A stretch of DNA of 64,000 nucleotides. It comes from Pampus argenteus (Eukaryota > Chordata > Actinopteri > Scombriformes > Stromateidae). Where the stretch lies: positions 16,450,001-16,514,000 of the forward strand of contig CM072880.1 in assembly GCA_036937835.1 (NCBI GenBank), read 5' to 3'. The notes beneath the pieces were generated by a model, which was not told the origin of the DNA, did no database searches, and saw only the letters and a program-made list of their open reading frames with translations. Below, piece after piece: positions 34,265-46,560 of the stretch. Positions within the stretch are counted from its first letter, which is position 1. Each line of letters begins with the position of its first letter. The position numbers and the translations under genes were made by a program.

Positions 34265-34495
34265 ACTAGTTGATGAAACATTTTTATCTTGACAGGAGTG
34301 ATCTCTTCCATAGAGCACGATGGGTCACTGAATGCTTTGAGTATGAAAATGATGTGAATCATATGTTATGGCCTCCTTAGTCACCAGATGTCAACCCAAC
34401 TGAACACCGATGGGAGATTTCAGACCAATGTGTTAGACGGCGCTCTCCACCATCATCATCATCGAAATCCTGCATCCTATGGAGAAGCAGGCAGA
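34265..34495 (+). pseudogene. Tc1-like transposase C-terminal fragment
   Basis: The plus strand encodes a short C-terminal piece of a Tc1/mariner transposase. ENDVNHMLWPP is followed by a stop, then SPDVNPTEHRWEI and QCVRRRSPP in the same frame. SPD-NP-EH-W is the signature around the third catalytic acidic residue (the E of the DDE triad). The N-terminal DNA-binding half and the first two catalytic aspartates are absent. It is a different fragment type from the two Tc1 copies at 59-63 kb. Confidence 0.72.
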
Positions 34496-35660
34496 CAGTT
34501 AGTTAGTTAGTCTCTGTGGATGAGTGACAAGCTTTATATTGCTATAAATGACAGCCTCCTCTGTCCACACAGTTTATTCCACTGAGGATATCCTGGTGTG
34601 GGCACGAATCAATGTGGCCAGTTGTCTTTGATGTTGCTTTCTGGATCTTTATATATTCATCATCTCATCAGGTGCTGGGGTGAACAACGCTTCGTATTCA
34701 TCCATTCTCCCCGGTGTCCACACAGCACAAGACGATGGGCTGCAACATATTTTGGCTCTTCTTCTAAAAATGGCTACGGCTTGTAAAATATCAACAGCCT
34801 CACACAAATTCTGCACACAAACTGTAGCAGAATGTCACAGTTAAATACAAGAAGTTCCCTAAGATATTTCGTTAGTGTGGGAAAAAACCCCAAAACAAAA
34901 AACATGAAGTTATTTTTCACCCAGGATAGATAGCATGACAATATCAGAGCTTGATAAATGAACAATTTCCAATTTAGAGAACACTGTCCAAATATTATTT
35001 AGAAAAGTCCAATGTGGTGTCTAATCGTTGTCACTGCTGCATCCACGTGTTGCTGTAAAACATGGGGTGTCATGGAGTTTAATTCCATGCGCCATAGTCA
35101 CATAAAATTAGAGAGAAATTAATAAATGAAACAAAATAATTGGTTCTTTATGAATCTGCTGTCACGAGGAGACTGGAGGGAAATAAGGAGCCAGAGTTTA
35201 GAGATCCGTCAGAGGCTGAGCTTGTTCAGAGAGGAAGTGGCAATCAAAATGTCACCTGGTATCACAAAAGAAGTTCGGCAATGTAATGACTACTCACAGG
35301 GCTAGCTGCTAACATGCTAGCCAGCTGGGAACAGCTGTTGTTCAAGCTGTTGATCAAGATTGTACGTCAAGCTAACAAGCTGATCACCAACAGGACAATA
35401 CGTCCACATGGTTTATTTCCAGAGACATAGCTGCGTTTACCAGGTATCTTTTGTGGAGCATTTTATACTCTGACCGAGGAGGTTAAATTAAAGATGATGA
35501 CAACACACAGTTAATAAGCTACAATAATTCATATTTCCTCTGTACTGTTCAACAATCCAAATGGTCAAAGTAAAAACAAAATTTACTGTTAGAATTTAAA
35601 AGTTTAAACATGTTCAAAACTGATCATTTACATGATGAATGCACTGCGTCTTTGATTCTG
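34496..35660. other. Unannotated stretch
   Basis: No recognisable gene or element. A (TTAG)n mini-run occurs at about 34498-34511. Confidence 0.5.
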
Positions 35661-35663
35661 AAA

Positions 35664-35837
35664 AACACTACACGCACACACACACACACACACACACTCA
35701 CACACACTACCTGGAAGCCCCTATTAAAAGCATAAATAGTCTGGTTATCCAGCATCTGTCAAGCCCTGCTAATTATATTGTCCAAATTACATTGAGCTGT
35801 CAACCTCCAACACACAAGTGCAAATGCATGTATGTGC

Positions 35838-35870
<33 letters not shown>

Positions 35871-35890
35871 CACACACACATCCACACACC
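35664..35890. repeat. Two (CA)n microsatellites
   Basis: CA tracts at about 35664-35707 and 35840-35890 are separated by about 130 bases of unique sequence. The second begins with CG/CA alternation (GCACGCACGCACGC). Confidence 0.88.
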
Positions 35891-38770
35891 TATTATATAT
35901 GGCAGGTGTTACCTCTCATTACCTCCTGAGCTTGGGGAGTGTCAGCCTCACAGCACCTGTGACCAGTGGTTAATAACCCCCATCCAAATGCAGAATTATG
36001 ACTGTTTTTTTTCTACAGCTTGTAAACCAAGAGGAGGGTGAAATTATATATCAGATGTAGTAATTGCTGGAAAGCTGTTTGTTCTGCATCCTGTTATTCC
36101 GCCTGAGCAGAGGCGGAGCAGTCGACTTGTTAAAGGCATTCACATGGACCGAGACGAGGTGAGGTATTGATGAGTAAAGGGCGCAGGGACACTTTTGTGT
36201 CTGAATGCTATTTATATTCAAGCACGCAAGAGGATTGTGTATATGTGTGTTTGTGTATTGACTGCTGATATGAAGTGACTCCTATGGCTTGGTATCATTT
36301 TAGTCAAGACTTTTATATTAACCACAAGCAGACTGCAGCATAACATGTATAAATAACACACATACAGCAGCGAACACACCCAAAATCCCATAAAAAAACG
36401 AAGGAAAAAAACAAAACAGAAACTCTAGCAATGAACCAGACCTTTGTATAAACATTTTTCCTTAATCTATAATCTTCCCTTGCTTATTTTCAAATAAATA
36501 TTTGAAAAAAATAAAAAAAATAAATACATACACTGTTTTATACAAGAGGGAAATGCTAATAGAGGTCTTCATGAGTGGGACAGGTCCATATTATATTCAA
36601 CCTAATCAGTCAGGAGGTTTATGTGTCCATTTGTCTAACTTGTAGGTTTTCCACAAGCTCCAAAATGATGTGAAGAAAATGCAGCAGCTTAAACAACAGG
36701 AGTTTAAACTTTTGCCCACCGTATACCCAGCAGCGTTTGTGGAATATGACATTAATTTTAGTTTCATTTGTTTTTCATTTATTATCAAAATGTTGCAAAA
36801 CGTGGCACATAATTTTGCAGGTTTTCAGATTTTCAGATGTTTCTCTGAAGGAAGGAGATCTACAGTCTAGCTAGTCCAGTCAACACTATATCTAGTTATC
36901 ATAACATATCTAGATGTAATGTTCAGTTTGGCAGTTCATCGTTATTTCCACTAACAAACTAATATTGACGTGTTTTCCCAGTTGGCTGCTCACAATTACA
37001 GTTGATCAAGCATGAAATAAATGCAACTAAGTCCCAGTGTCATTATGGCTCCACTTTTACATTGTACAGAAATGCGTGTTAAATGAAACATAACTGTAAC
37101 TGTGTTCTTACTTCAGTAATGTTTCCGTCATGCAACATCTGCTTCTGCAAAGAGCAGGAACTTAAAGCTGCTTATGAAACAATGCTTGAATACTTTTGCC
37201 CAGCTGTAGTGTAGGAGCAGCCCATGTCACCATGACTCTTTGTCACCTCACCGGTCCACTAATTGGCATTCCTTCCATTGCCCTAATTATCGACACAGAC
37301 TTCCATGTTTGAGCTAATTAGCATTTCATGTTTGTATGAACAATCTCTGAGGACACCAAACCTCCACAGAGTAGAAGTCATGCAGCTCTCCTGCCCCTGT
37401 ACTCTGTTTTACAGTCACTTTAATTACCATCAAGACAAAAACTGCTGCAGTGCTAACAATAAAACTGTTTCCCCTAAAGATCCTGCATTAACAAGACAAA
37501 TCGCAATAATTACTTTATTTTTTTCAAAAGTGGCCTCCTCTGCCCTCACTTCATTCGGACGTTCTAAGTGAAAAAAAAAAAAATGAAAGTCTAACAGTAC
37601 TTTGTTCCTGAAAAGCAATTAGTAGAGCAGTGATAAAAATCAGTTCAAGCCCAGCATTATTTTGCCTCCTGACTTCAGTGCATTTATTGAGTCTGTGTAT
37701 GATCTAATCGTCATGACCCTGCAGTGAGGTTAAGTGAGGTCAGACACTCAGCTCAGATGAGACAGTAATGAGCAAAATTACACTTCAGTTGACTCCAGAC
37801 GCTCGATTTTTATGATGCCATGACAACTGTGAGGTATTTATAATTAACTGCAGCACACATACAGTACAATAAGCTGCTGTTAACTGGCAACAGTTCATAC
37901 TAAACAACCTGAACTCACTCTGCTTTCTCTCCTTTGTTCATGCAAAGTCTAAAAAAATCCTCCAACCCACCCTTTAGCTTCACATGTGGCCTTACTGCTG
38001 AATATGTTTCAGTGCATTGTGCATGCTATTTTCTGATATGACATTTGTCAGCAACAAGGTACACACATCAACAGACACAAAACACAAAGTGAAGGCACAC
38101 GTGAAAAAGAAAACTCAAAGACAGTTTACATGGTTTGGGGGAAAAATCTATGAATAGATAGCAGTCATGCCATGAAAGGGTCACATCACAGGCTGCTATT
38201 AGAAAACAGCCCTCCGTCTCAAACAAGTCCTCAAAATGAAACAACACATCGGTTGGAGGGACGTCACAGTATCATGTATTCTGTAGAATCCTGGTATATA
38301 AGTAAGTTATACAATCCAGTGTGAGCGTGTCTCTCCAGATTGGCTGCTGACAGATCTGTCGGCTGAAGTGTCATTTGCACTGAAGGGTACAAGAGGTCGT
38401 TTAGCCAACTTTGCATTTCAACACTGAAGTGAGAGCATCAAAGTGCTGTCAACCCTGTGTTACTCTGTTTACGAATGGCAGCTTAAAAAAAAAGATACAA
38501 TAACAACATGTTGTTAAGGTTAAGGGACAATAGCGGTCATGGTTAAAAAAAGAAAAGTAATGTTGACTCATGGTTGGAAACAGGAAAATTCACTTTAAGT
38601 GAAAATCCAGGGCTTCAGAGAGAGAGAGAGGAGAGACTGCAGCTTGTCAGTTTAACCATCTGCCCCTCTGACTGCCACTACGCTCTACCTGGTCTGTAAT
38701 TAGAGAGATAGGAACTGGGAATATGTTTATCAATGTCCTTCAATGGGCTACATTTTATTTTCCTGCAAAA
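35891..38770. other. Unannotated stretch
   Basis: No gene. Segments at about 37200-37330 and 37660-37860 have mixed composition, with TAATTA-type motifs and AGCTAATTAGCAT. They are candidate regulatory elements only. Confidence 0.45.
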
Positions 38771-38774
38771 CACT

Positions 38775-38798
38775 CGTGTGTGTGTGTGTGTGTGTGTC
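38775..38798. repeat. (TG)n microsatellite
   Basis: About 11 TG units, seen directly. Confidence 0.88.
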
Positions 38799-40439
38799 TC
38801 ATCAAACATAAGAACTGATCTCCAAAACAAAAAAAACACAAACCCCCCCCAAAAAAACAGGTAAACAAAACACACAAAAAGCTGCTCTTCCATACCAAAC
38901 TGGGAAACTAATAGCTTATGGCCAAATGGGAAAAAAAGAGATGAATTCAATAGCAGAAAGGAACACCAAAGCATTTCATTTCATCATCCTTGGCAAGCCA
39001 AGCAATACATGGGAAAGTCAGCAGATACATTATACAATGCTGTTTGCCCTTGCAGCACTTCCTAAATGTCCTACTTCAATTTCACAAAGTGTTTATTGCC
39101 TTCCTCTGGCCTATTCTCCGTGTGGCCGCATCCTCCTGCAAAGCTCCTGGTCCAAATAGCAGAGCTAGCCAACGTGTTGAAATGGACCCCTGCAGCTTCC
39201 TTTTGTCCATCACCTCATTCCTCAAACATTCTTACTGTCACTCTTCAGGAACCACTTGGGCCAATATCATGGTCGTTTTAACAGCAGCCAACTTGGGAAG
39301 AGCGCAGAAATACACAAGAGAAAGTGGACATAGAAGGTGAAGGTGGAGGATGGAGACACTTGAGGAAGTGAAACAGATAAGAGCGAGCGAAGAAGAGTGG
39401 TGGGAAGGGTTTTGCTCCCCGGGAGTCAGACTCTAATAAAGCAAGGTCACTCTCCAGCCAACACCAATAACAGCAGAGAATATCCACAGAAACATTATAG
39501 GGGCATCACTCACCATCACCTTGAATATCTCCTGCTTTCTCATAACACACACACACACACACGCACACACACTCATTCAGAACCCGGTGGCCTCTGCCAC
39601 AATATTACAGAGGTCTTTGTAATCTTGTTGACTGACAACTTTATTTCCGAGCAATGCGCACTCACAGCGCCGAGCATCACATCGCATGTCAGAAGGTTAT
39701 CCATCTCACTTGATTGACATGTTTTTAAAGACTTGGTGCTTAAAGATGATCATTCCTCATTCTTCTCTCCGTGCTACAGTTTACATTCACTTCTTCAGTT
39801 TTTCTCATTTTGACCAAACCTGCTTCATGTTGAAGATGTTCTGCAAGGTTTTTTACAAATGTGAGAGTAAGCGGTGAGAGTGGATCACGTCTCTCAAGTG
39901 GGAATTGGTGAGTTAGATTCAGACGTGAGGTGTGTAGGTGGGAGGACTATAAAGTATCCCAATTGTCAAATGTTATACATTCAACAGCAGCAATTAAGGC
40001 AGAGAATAGACAATCCTAAAAAGTGAGATTAAACAGTCTCACTGCAAGTCCAATTTTCCATCTCAACTTCCTGTTCCATTTTAAGAATTTCAAGTTACTG
40101 CTTCATTTCTTGTGCAGAGAATTCATATGCAACTATTTTGCATGATGCAAAGTATAATGTAATCTTACCCAAATGACACTGTCTATCAACATGCCAGACA
40201 GAACGTCTTCAAAAGGCATTTCTTTAAAATGGAAACTTTAATTGGTTATTTGTATGGCATCTGTGCATGGTAACTGAGGTATAATTAATATAGGGTTATG
40301 GCTAGACAACTAAAGCCAATTATGTTTGGAAAAAACAAATTCACTTTCTAGATTTTTTTTTTCAGAACATTCAACCACAAATCAGTGGATGGAGTTTGCT
40401 CAAATAGCTCAGTTGTCATTATGTAAACAGAATATTCAC
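38799..40439. other. Unannotated stretch with a (CA)n tract
   Basis: A (CA)n tract lies at about 39545-39572. Open frames of 98-116 codons across this stretch show no recognisable domains and low-complexity segments. Confidence 0.5.
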
Positions 40440-40502
40440 ATTCAAATTTTTATTTGTATAGACCAAAGTCACAAAATACATTTGTCTCGGAGGGCTATGG
40501 AA
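40440..40502 (+). mobile_element. Fragment of SINE-like repeat
   Basis: TTTTTATTTGTATAGACCAA and then TCACAAAATACATTTGTCTC share the block order of the start of the repeat at 24466. It is a short 3'-truncated relative. Confidence 0.55.
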
Positions 40503-42005
40503 CTTTGGTTGGATTTAACTACTGTTTCTACGGTCTACGTTGAACTTTCATGCGTCTGTTCTCTTCTATAGTTTACAGTAGTGGGATTGAGAGACTGTTG
40601 AAAATGAAGACAGCATAAAGCAAGTTGAAGAGTCAAAAATATTTTATTTTTCCAGTAACACCAGTCATTTTCTTTCAATCTATCAGAGCACCCTCAATTT
40701 CCACTGCAAACCCTCTGTTGATCTCTGTGACTAAGTTAAAGGAATATTTTGCTTATTTGCTTTCATTACACAATGACATTTGACATGAATTAGTCACAAT
40801 TCCTCCAAAACTGACTGAATAATACATGTGTGTCATTTGGTGAAGAAGAAGAAAAGTCAAAAGTGGAAATTTGCATAACTTTTGCATTTTGGTGCAAAAT
40901 GTGGAATGCAAATACAAATTGCATAATTCTTATATTTGTGCACACAAACAGATAAACAATAGCGTGCATACGTTATTCATTCAAGGGACCGAGTCGCTAA
41001 TTCTCCCTCATCACCACACTCCCCTGTGATCCCAACTACTTGTATTACTATTTTAACTGAAAGACTCAGATTGATCTTATTTTGTCAGCCTCTAGACCTT
41101 AGAGCAGTGCCCTGCTGCCCTTCTCATCACAGAAAGTTAAGCACACAAAGTTAAAAGAAAGTAAAACATTCCTCAAAAATTATTCTAAGCATGGCTTGCC
41201 TGCAGTGCTGCATCGAGTGTCTGAAACACTCAGACACTGTGTTGACCTACTAGCTTGTGTTCAGTGTCTTTAAACAGTTTTTGTCTTCCTGGTTAACTTG
41301 CAGAACACAAATCTATGGAGTACAAAGACACACTTATAAACTTAATATTGGTTAACTGCTTTGTGTGACCATCTTCTCCCCATACACATTAATCTGAATC
41401 TGCAGAGTTTTATGCATCTGGTGCCTGGTGACAAAGGGCTTTGTGCTTTGCCCTTTGCCCTTCATTGCACCTCCTGTAAAGAACATTTGCAGTGAACTTA
41501 ATCCAGCCAACAATTATGTTTCCTTAAACACGTATCAGACAAAGCACATTGGTGCTGTATAATAATTTCACCAGTAAGAATGCTAAACTAAACTGCGAGC
41601 TAATATACTGGACTTAATTACTTGTGCATACTTAAATAGCTACCACTGTGACAAATATTACTGCCATCACGCCTCATACTAAAACGTCTTTAAACACAGT
41701 GCACACAGGGGCATTCTCTCTTTGGGGGAACATTGAGGCGACATGTTACATAATACATTTCTCAAGCTTGGACTACATTGTATGGATTGTGATGAGTGGT
41801 ATCAGCAACACACTAAGCTGCTCTCAGGGCAGTATACAGTGATGCCTCATATTCCCTTCTCTGATAAATATAATAAATGTGCATATGGAGAGGCGTGATA
41901 GCCAAAAGCATCTGAGATGGAAGGATGAGGAATGTGAGAGAAATTCTCATTCTCTTCACTTGGGACAGTAATTCCCAAAGAAAGAAAGAAAAGAAGTAAA
42001 GAAGT
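40503..42005. other. Unannotated stretch
   Basis: No gene or element was recognised. Confidence 0.5.
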
Positions 42006-42008
42006 GTG

Positions 42009-42081
42009 AGGCAGGCAGGCAGGCAGGCAGACAGACAGGCAGGCAGACAGGCAGGCAGGCAGACAGGCAGACAGGCAGACA

Positions 42082-42123
<42 letters not shown>

Positions 42124-42124
42124 C
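42009..42124. repeat. (GGCA)n / (GACA)n compound microsatellite
   Basis: About 115 bases of GGCA tetramers are interspersed with GACA variants. Minus-strand open frames rich in CLPA across it are products of the repeat. Confidence 0.92.
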
Positions 42125-42255
42125 GACAGAATGGAACTGGAGTGTGATGTCATGAAAGAGAAGGCACATGGGTCATTTTGATGGTTATTTCTGAACATCA
42201 CCATAAGGCATGTGTCAGATGGACTATTAGGGCAGAGCATATGTGCAAACACGCA

Positions 42256-42256
42256 T

Positions 42257-42293
<37 letters not shown>
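42256..42293. repeat. (TC)n(AC)n compound microsatellite
   Basis: Adjacent TC and AC dinucleotide tracts, seen directly. Confidence 0.9.
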
Positions 42294-42988
42294 GGGTGTG
42301 TAAATGGCCCATGCCATGCAGTTCTTTCCTATGGGGTCTTCTTAAGTGGGTGATTATGTGTAAATGGTCATGTAATGACGTGTTGCCTTTCACTAATGTC
42401 CCCATCAAACGTTCATGGCTCTGACAGAGCTGTGTCCCCAAAGACACCATAATGGACACTCTAAGCCTGCGTTGGTCCTTGGGAACAGAAGGGTAATGTG
42501 GATGATGAGCAGTAGGAGGTGAGTCATGGAGCTGGGTAAGCAGTCATCTTTGGTATGTCTAAATCTGAATCAGCCAGGGGATTTATAAAGTGAATGGATG
42601 GGCTATTGATTTCAATTTTGGACCAGTTTCACTGACCATCATTGAGTTTGTTGTAAACTTGCTGTAACTGAATGACTCCAGCTGCTGAAAAACTCTGCTA
42701 CTTTTCAACGGCACAATATTTCATCTATGAAAAACTAGTAGGTTTCTAAATATGTTATTTAAATAACCCTCACCTTCAAATAAAAAGTATGTGAAAAATG
42801 ATGTGAAAACTCAACACTTACTTGCTTTTTTTGGCTTGATGATGTGATGCAGTTCTGTTCATAAAGTCAATAATTAATTTTCATACTCAAATCTTTGAAT
42901 AAAATATGTTATTCTTAACTAGCAGACAATCTGGACATGGATGGAACTGGCCAACACTGAGGCATTATTCTTTAACTAAGGAATACAG
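42294..42988. other. Unannotated AT-rich stretch
   Basis: Nothing recognised. Confidence 0.5.
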
Positions 42989-42989
42989 G

Positions 42990-42991
42990 AA

Positions 42992-43054
<63 letters not shown>

Positions 43055-43180
43055 AATAAAATAAAATAAAATAAAATAAAATAAAATAAAATAAAATAAA
43101 ATAAAATAAAATAAAATAAAATAAAATAAAATAAAATAAAATAAAATTAAATTAAATTAAATTAAATAAAAAAAAATAAA
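42990..43180. repeat. (AAAT)n to (AAAAT)n to (AAATT)n array
   Basis: A 190-base array in which the unit changes in order: AAAT tetramers, then about 18 AAAAT pentamers, then a few AAATT pentamers, then A-rich sequence. The unit shift suggests sequential expansion from point or slippage mutations. Confidence 0.93.
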
Positions 43181-45910
43181 AACTTCTATACACCTTGTGG
43201 TTCAGCAGTTGCGAGCCATAATGTAAGATGCTTTATAAGTGACCATTCTCAGAACCAACCCAGTATTTCTTGGAGTGATGCCGATATTGGGCAATTGCAG
43301 GAGGCAGTGTGCCCATTAACTGTAACATAGTTGCCATATAAAAACATTCACACTGGGATTCAGCAAAGTTGTCTAATTTCAACATCTCTGATGATAGGGT
43401 TATCAAAATCTGATGGGTTCTATGATAACCTAATATTTGGTATATGCATGTTCTGAAATCTGTTGTAGTTTATAAGATATTTTACTGTACTTTTTTTTAA
43501 GATATCCTGCTAACTAAACTAACAGACGGATCATACTGGACCAAAGACATAACCTCCATCAGTGGAGGTGGCAGCAGTGACTAGTAAAAACACAGTGTCT
43601 TATTGAATCCTTTTACAATTTGGTTTACAGATGAATTTGAAGTTACAAATGCTAGTCAGTTCCAGTTGCTCCTGGAGCTTCTCTGTATACTTCCTGCTGG
43701 CAATGTGTTAACTATTCTTCTCAGATAGAGGAGTTTCAATAGAAGTGAATGGTGCAACACAGTTAAACATTTTACAATGGGCTCCTTATTCCATGTAAGT
43801 TCAGCACTGTCAAAAGAAAGTCAATGGAAAATTTGTGGGCAAACATGATTTACCAAAGTTGCACTTAACACAAACACATCCACACAGATTTACAGCACAG
43901 TGCCCACACGAGTGAATCCACTCATTGCAGCTGTTGTTTTGGAATGAATTCACTTTGCTGGAAAACGTCTGTGTTGTAAATCTTTTTGTTACTATGTGAG
44001 CCATATGCATAAATATACACTATATTATATACATTATATATTTTGCACCATTTAACCATCGTAAATCGTAAACATTTTCTTTGGTATCAAGAGTAGCTTC
44101 AAGGTTTCAGTCCACAGAGAGTAGTGCAGCAATTTTCTGCTCAGTGGGATTCAACCTTAACAATTTCAGCTCGAGTCTCAAGTGTAAATTAAGTCAATGT
44201 AAAGTACCAACAAGCAGCAATACAGATGTACAAGTGAGTGTGTGAATGGATGTTTAAGTACCTGAAGCATACTAGCATGCAGGTACTAAACAGTATTTCT
44301 TCAAAATGATATTTCTTTCAAGGTAAGTTGTTTTAGTAATTAAACTTTAGACTGTCGGACTTTATTTTTTGCTTCATCCTTGTTCTTTATGTAACCGATG
44401 TTTTCCTTTACCAGTTATCCTTGTCTTTATAGGCTGTAAACAATTATTGATCCCACTCAGAGAAGACAAGTACACAGAATTCGGGCTTCTGTTTCAAATT
44501 TTGTTATTGAACAATATTTCCTCCTTCTTTAAATATTAAATATATCCCACCGCAGTTATCATTAAAGCAATAAAATTAAAATTAAAATAATAATACAAAA
44601 TACACCCAAGTAAACTTTAAGCATTGCCAGTGTTGGGGAAATGCCTTAGATAACTGGATAAAATATGGATGATAATCGGAGCACCATCCTTTTTTTTTTA
44701 AAAGGGAAAATTATTGTAAACAAACCAATAATGGATAGGATCAATCATCTGCAGCATTATTTCAGTTCATGAAAAACAAAAGTGATGAATATAATTCCCT
44801 ACAACATCCACATCCTAAAGAAAAATAAAGATATTAAAATAACTCTTTAATTATCTTGTATTGATACTTTTTTTTTTTTTTAATAAAATGCCTTGTGCAC
44901 ACCTGATTATTGGGAGTTTTTAGATGTTGAATCTCGTGCTGTACACTCCTGAACTACTCTGGATCACAGTCAGTGTCAGATCCAGAATGTGAGTGTGAAT
45001 TAGACAGTGAAGAGCAGGAAAAGACAAGTACATGACACATTCTTATAATATGACTGAAACAACCAGCATATGTCAGTATCATATTCAACACTCAGAATAC
45101 AGGAGAGACAAGCTTTGAGTATTTGCATTAATAAAAAAAAATGTGTCGTAAGCGTGTTCACAAATTCACACACTGACAGTTGTTCATGCATCTGTTTAGA
45201 ACATTCACCTGATCAGCTCTGCTGCCAATTACTTGTATACAGGCTGTATATAGCCAACAAATACATATACTGCAGAGGTTTTGAAGGCCAATATGACACA
45301 CAGCAAGAAACTAAATAAATGAAAGCTATCTAAAGTTACAACAATAAACAGTGTCCTTGAATGGTTCTTGACTTTCAGCACATTTCTTACACAGCTCTGA
45401 ACTTAATAAACTTCAATCAGTTATTCTATCAATAAGTACATATTCTCTTTAAGCTTGGTTTTGTATAAGATGTGATGCAAACAGTAGAAATGCACAGATA
45501 ACTGTTAAGTTACATTCAGCTGTTGACACTTGGTATTGTGGCGCTTAGTCCTTCAAATTAAACAACAAAATACATCATCTGTCACTGACTTTGAAAATGC
45601 CCCCTACAGGTGTTGTTGTCAGATGTCATCAATAATCAACAAAATAACCCTGACTTATGAAATGTGCTTAAACGTTGACACCAAACGGGATGTTCACACA
45701 TACAGACTCCCAAGCAGGGACAGGGAAGGCTGCTATTCATTGTGAGCGAGGTCTAAATTTATAGCCTAGTGTCCTGGGCTACAGAGAGCTGCACTACAGT
45801 GGAAACCGTGAGTAGAAACTCACCTTTATGCCTAAATGTCCTCTGACACAGTGCAAGCAACCAGCGAGAACCAACCATGCTAGTTTTGAATTCTGTGGAA
45901 ACGGGAGCAT
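43181..45910. other. Unannotated AT-rich stretch
   Basis: No gene was recognised. Small open frames have no motif. Confidence 0.5.
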
Positions 45911-46150
45911 TTGGGGCCAATCCCATTTCACCCCTTCGCCTTACCCCTTACCCCTACCCCTCCCATTTGCGCGTTCCCGTGAAGGGGTAGGGCTATCCCA
46001 ATTCTCCTTAACACGAAGGCGTAGGGGTAGGGGATTGGCTTAGAACCCCTCCAAAGTGAGCGGTTGAGGCAGGCTGACTCCGAAAGGAGGGCTACGAAAC
46101 ATTTCCCATAACACAAAGCGGCATTGTCAACGACAACACAACCGAATTTA

Positions 46151-46181
46151 ATGGCGGCGACATCTCCCGACAGACATAAAT
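46151..46181 (+). pseudogene. Possible leftover first exon in DNA transposon
   Basis: Inside the 644-bp element, ATGGCGGCGACATCTCCCGA begins a short frame reading MAATSPDRHK. It meets a good donor-like GTGAGT at 46182. If real, this would be the first coding exon of an autonomous parent's transposase or accessory gene left in a deletion derivative. It is very short, so coincidence is possible. Confidence 0.3.
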
Positions 46182-46224
46182 GTGAGTATTGTTTTTCGTA
46201 AATAACTATTTATAACTGTTGATA

Positions 46225-46274
46225 AAGTGTTGTATAAAGTTTTACATTGAAGTGTTGTATAAAGTTTGACATTG
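46225..46274. repeat. 25-bp tandem duplication
   Basis: Two adjacent 25-base copies (AAGTGTTGTATAAAGTTT then TACATTG or GACATTG) differ at one base. They lie within the inverted-repeat element. Confidence 0.9.
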
Positions 46275-46560
46275 TCACAATGTGTAGTGGTGAGATTCTC
46301 TATAAAACGTAGGTGGGGGAATCGCTAGATTAGCGTAATTTGGTATTTTAGCTTTTTTTATTTAATTTTAGCTTCTGGTAATTGTCGACTCTTGGTTACG
46401 TCATAAGTAGCGGCGCGAACTGCTGACGTATGCGAGTGTTGGAGGGGTGTCCCATTTCGTAGGGATTGCTTTTCAGCCCTACCCCTCGCCCCTCCCATTG
46501 ACGGGGCAAGGGGTAGGGCTAAGGGGTAGGCGTAGAAAATAGAAATGGGATTGGCCCTTG

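Larger units (their letters stand above)
45911..46560. mobile_element. 644-bp DNA transposon with inverted repeats
   Basis: The element 45914-46557 has terminal inverted repeats: GGGCCAATCCCATTTC at the left is matched exactly by the reverse complement at the right. Behind each lies a CCCCTA/CCCTT-rich subterminal block (AGGGGTAGGG on the other strand). TTG flanks both sides (45911-45913 and 46558-46560), consistent with a 3-bp target duplication. Additional GGGGTAGGG-type blocks occur inside each end. It is too short for a transposase, so it is non-autonomous. A 3-bp duplication hints at a PIF/Harbinger-like group, but the assignment is open. Confidence 0.82.

Noticed and set aside
42009..42124. 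CRISPR-like regularly spaced repeat
   Set aside because: It is a continuous tetranucleotide array with no spacers, in a vertebrate genome.
41813..42459. Minus-strand frames of 118 and 167 codons rich in CLPA repeats
   Set aside because: The repeats are translations of the (GGCA)n microsatellite in all three phases.
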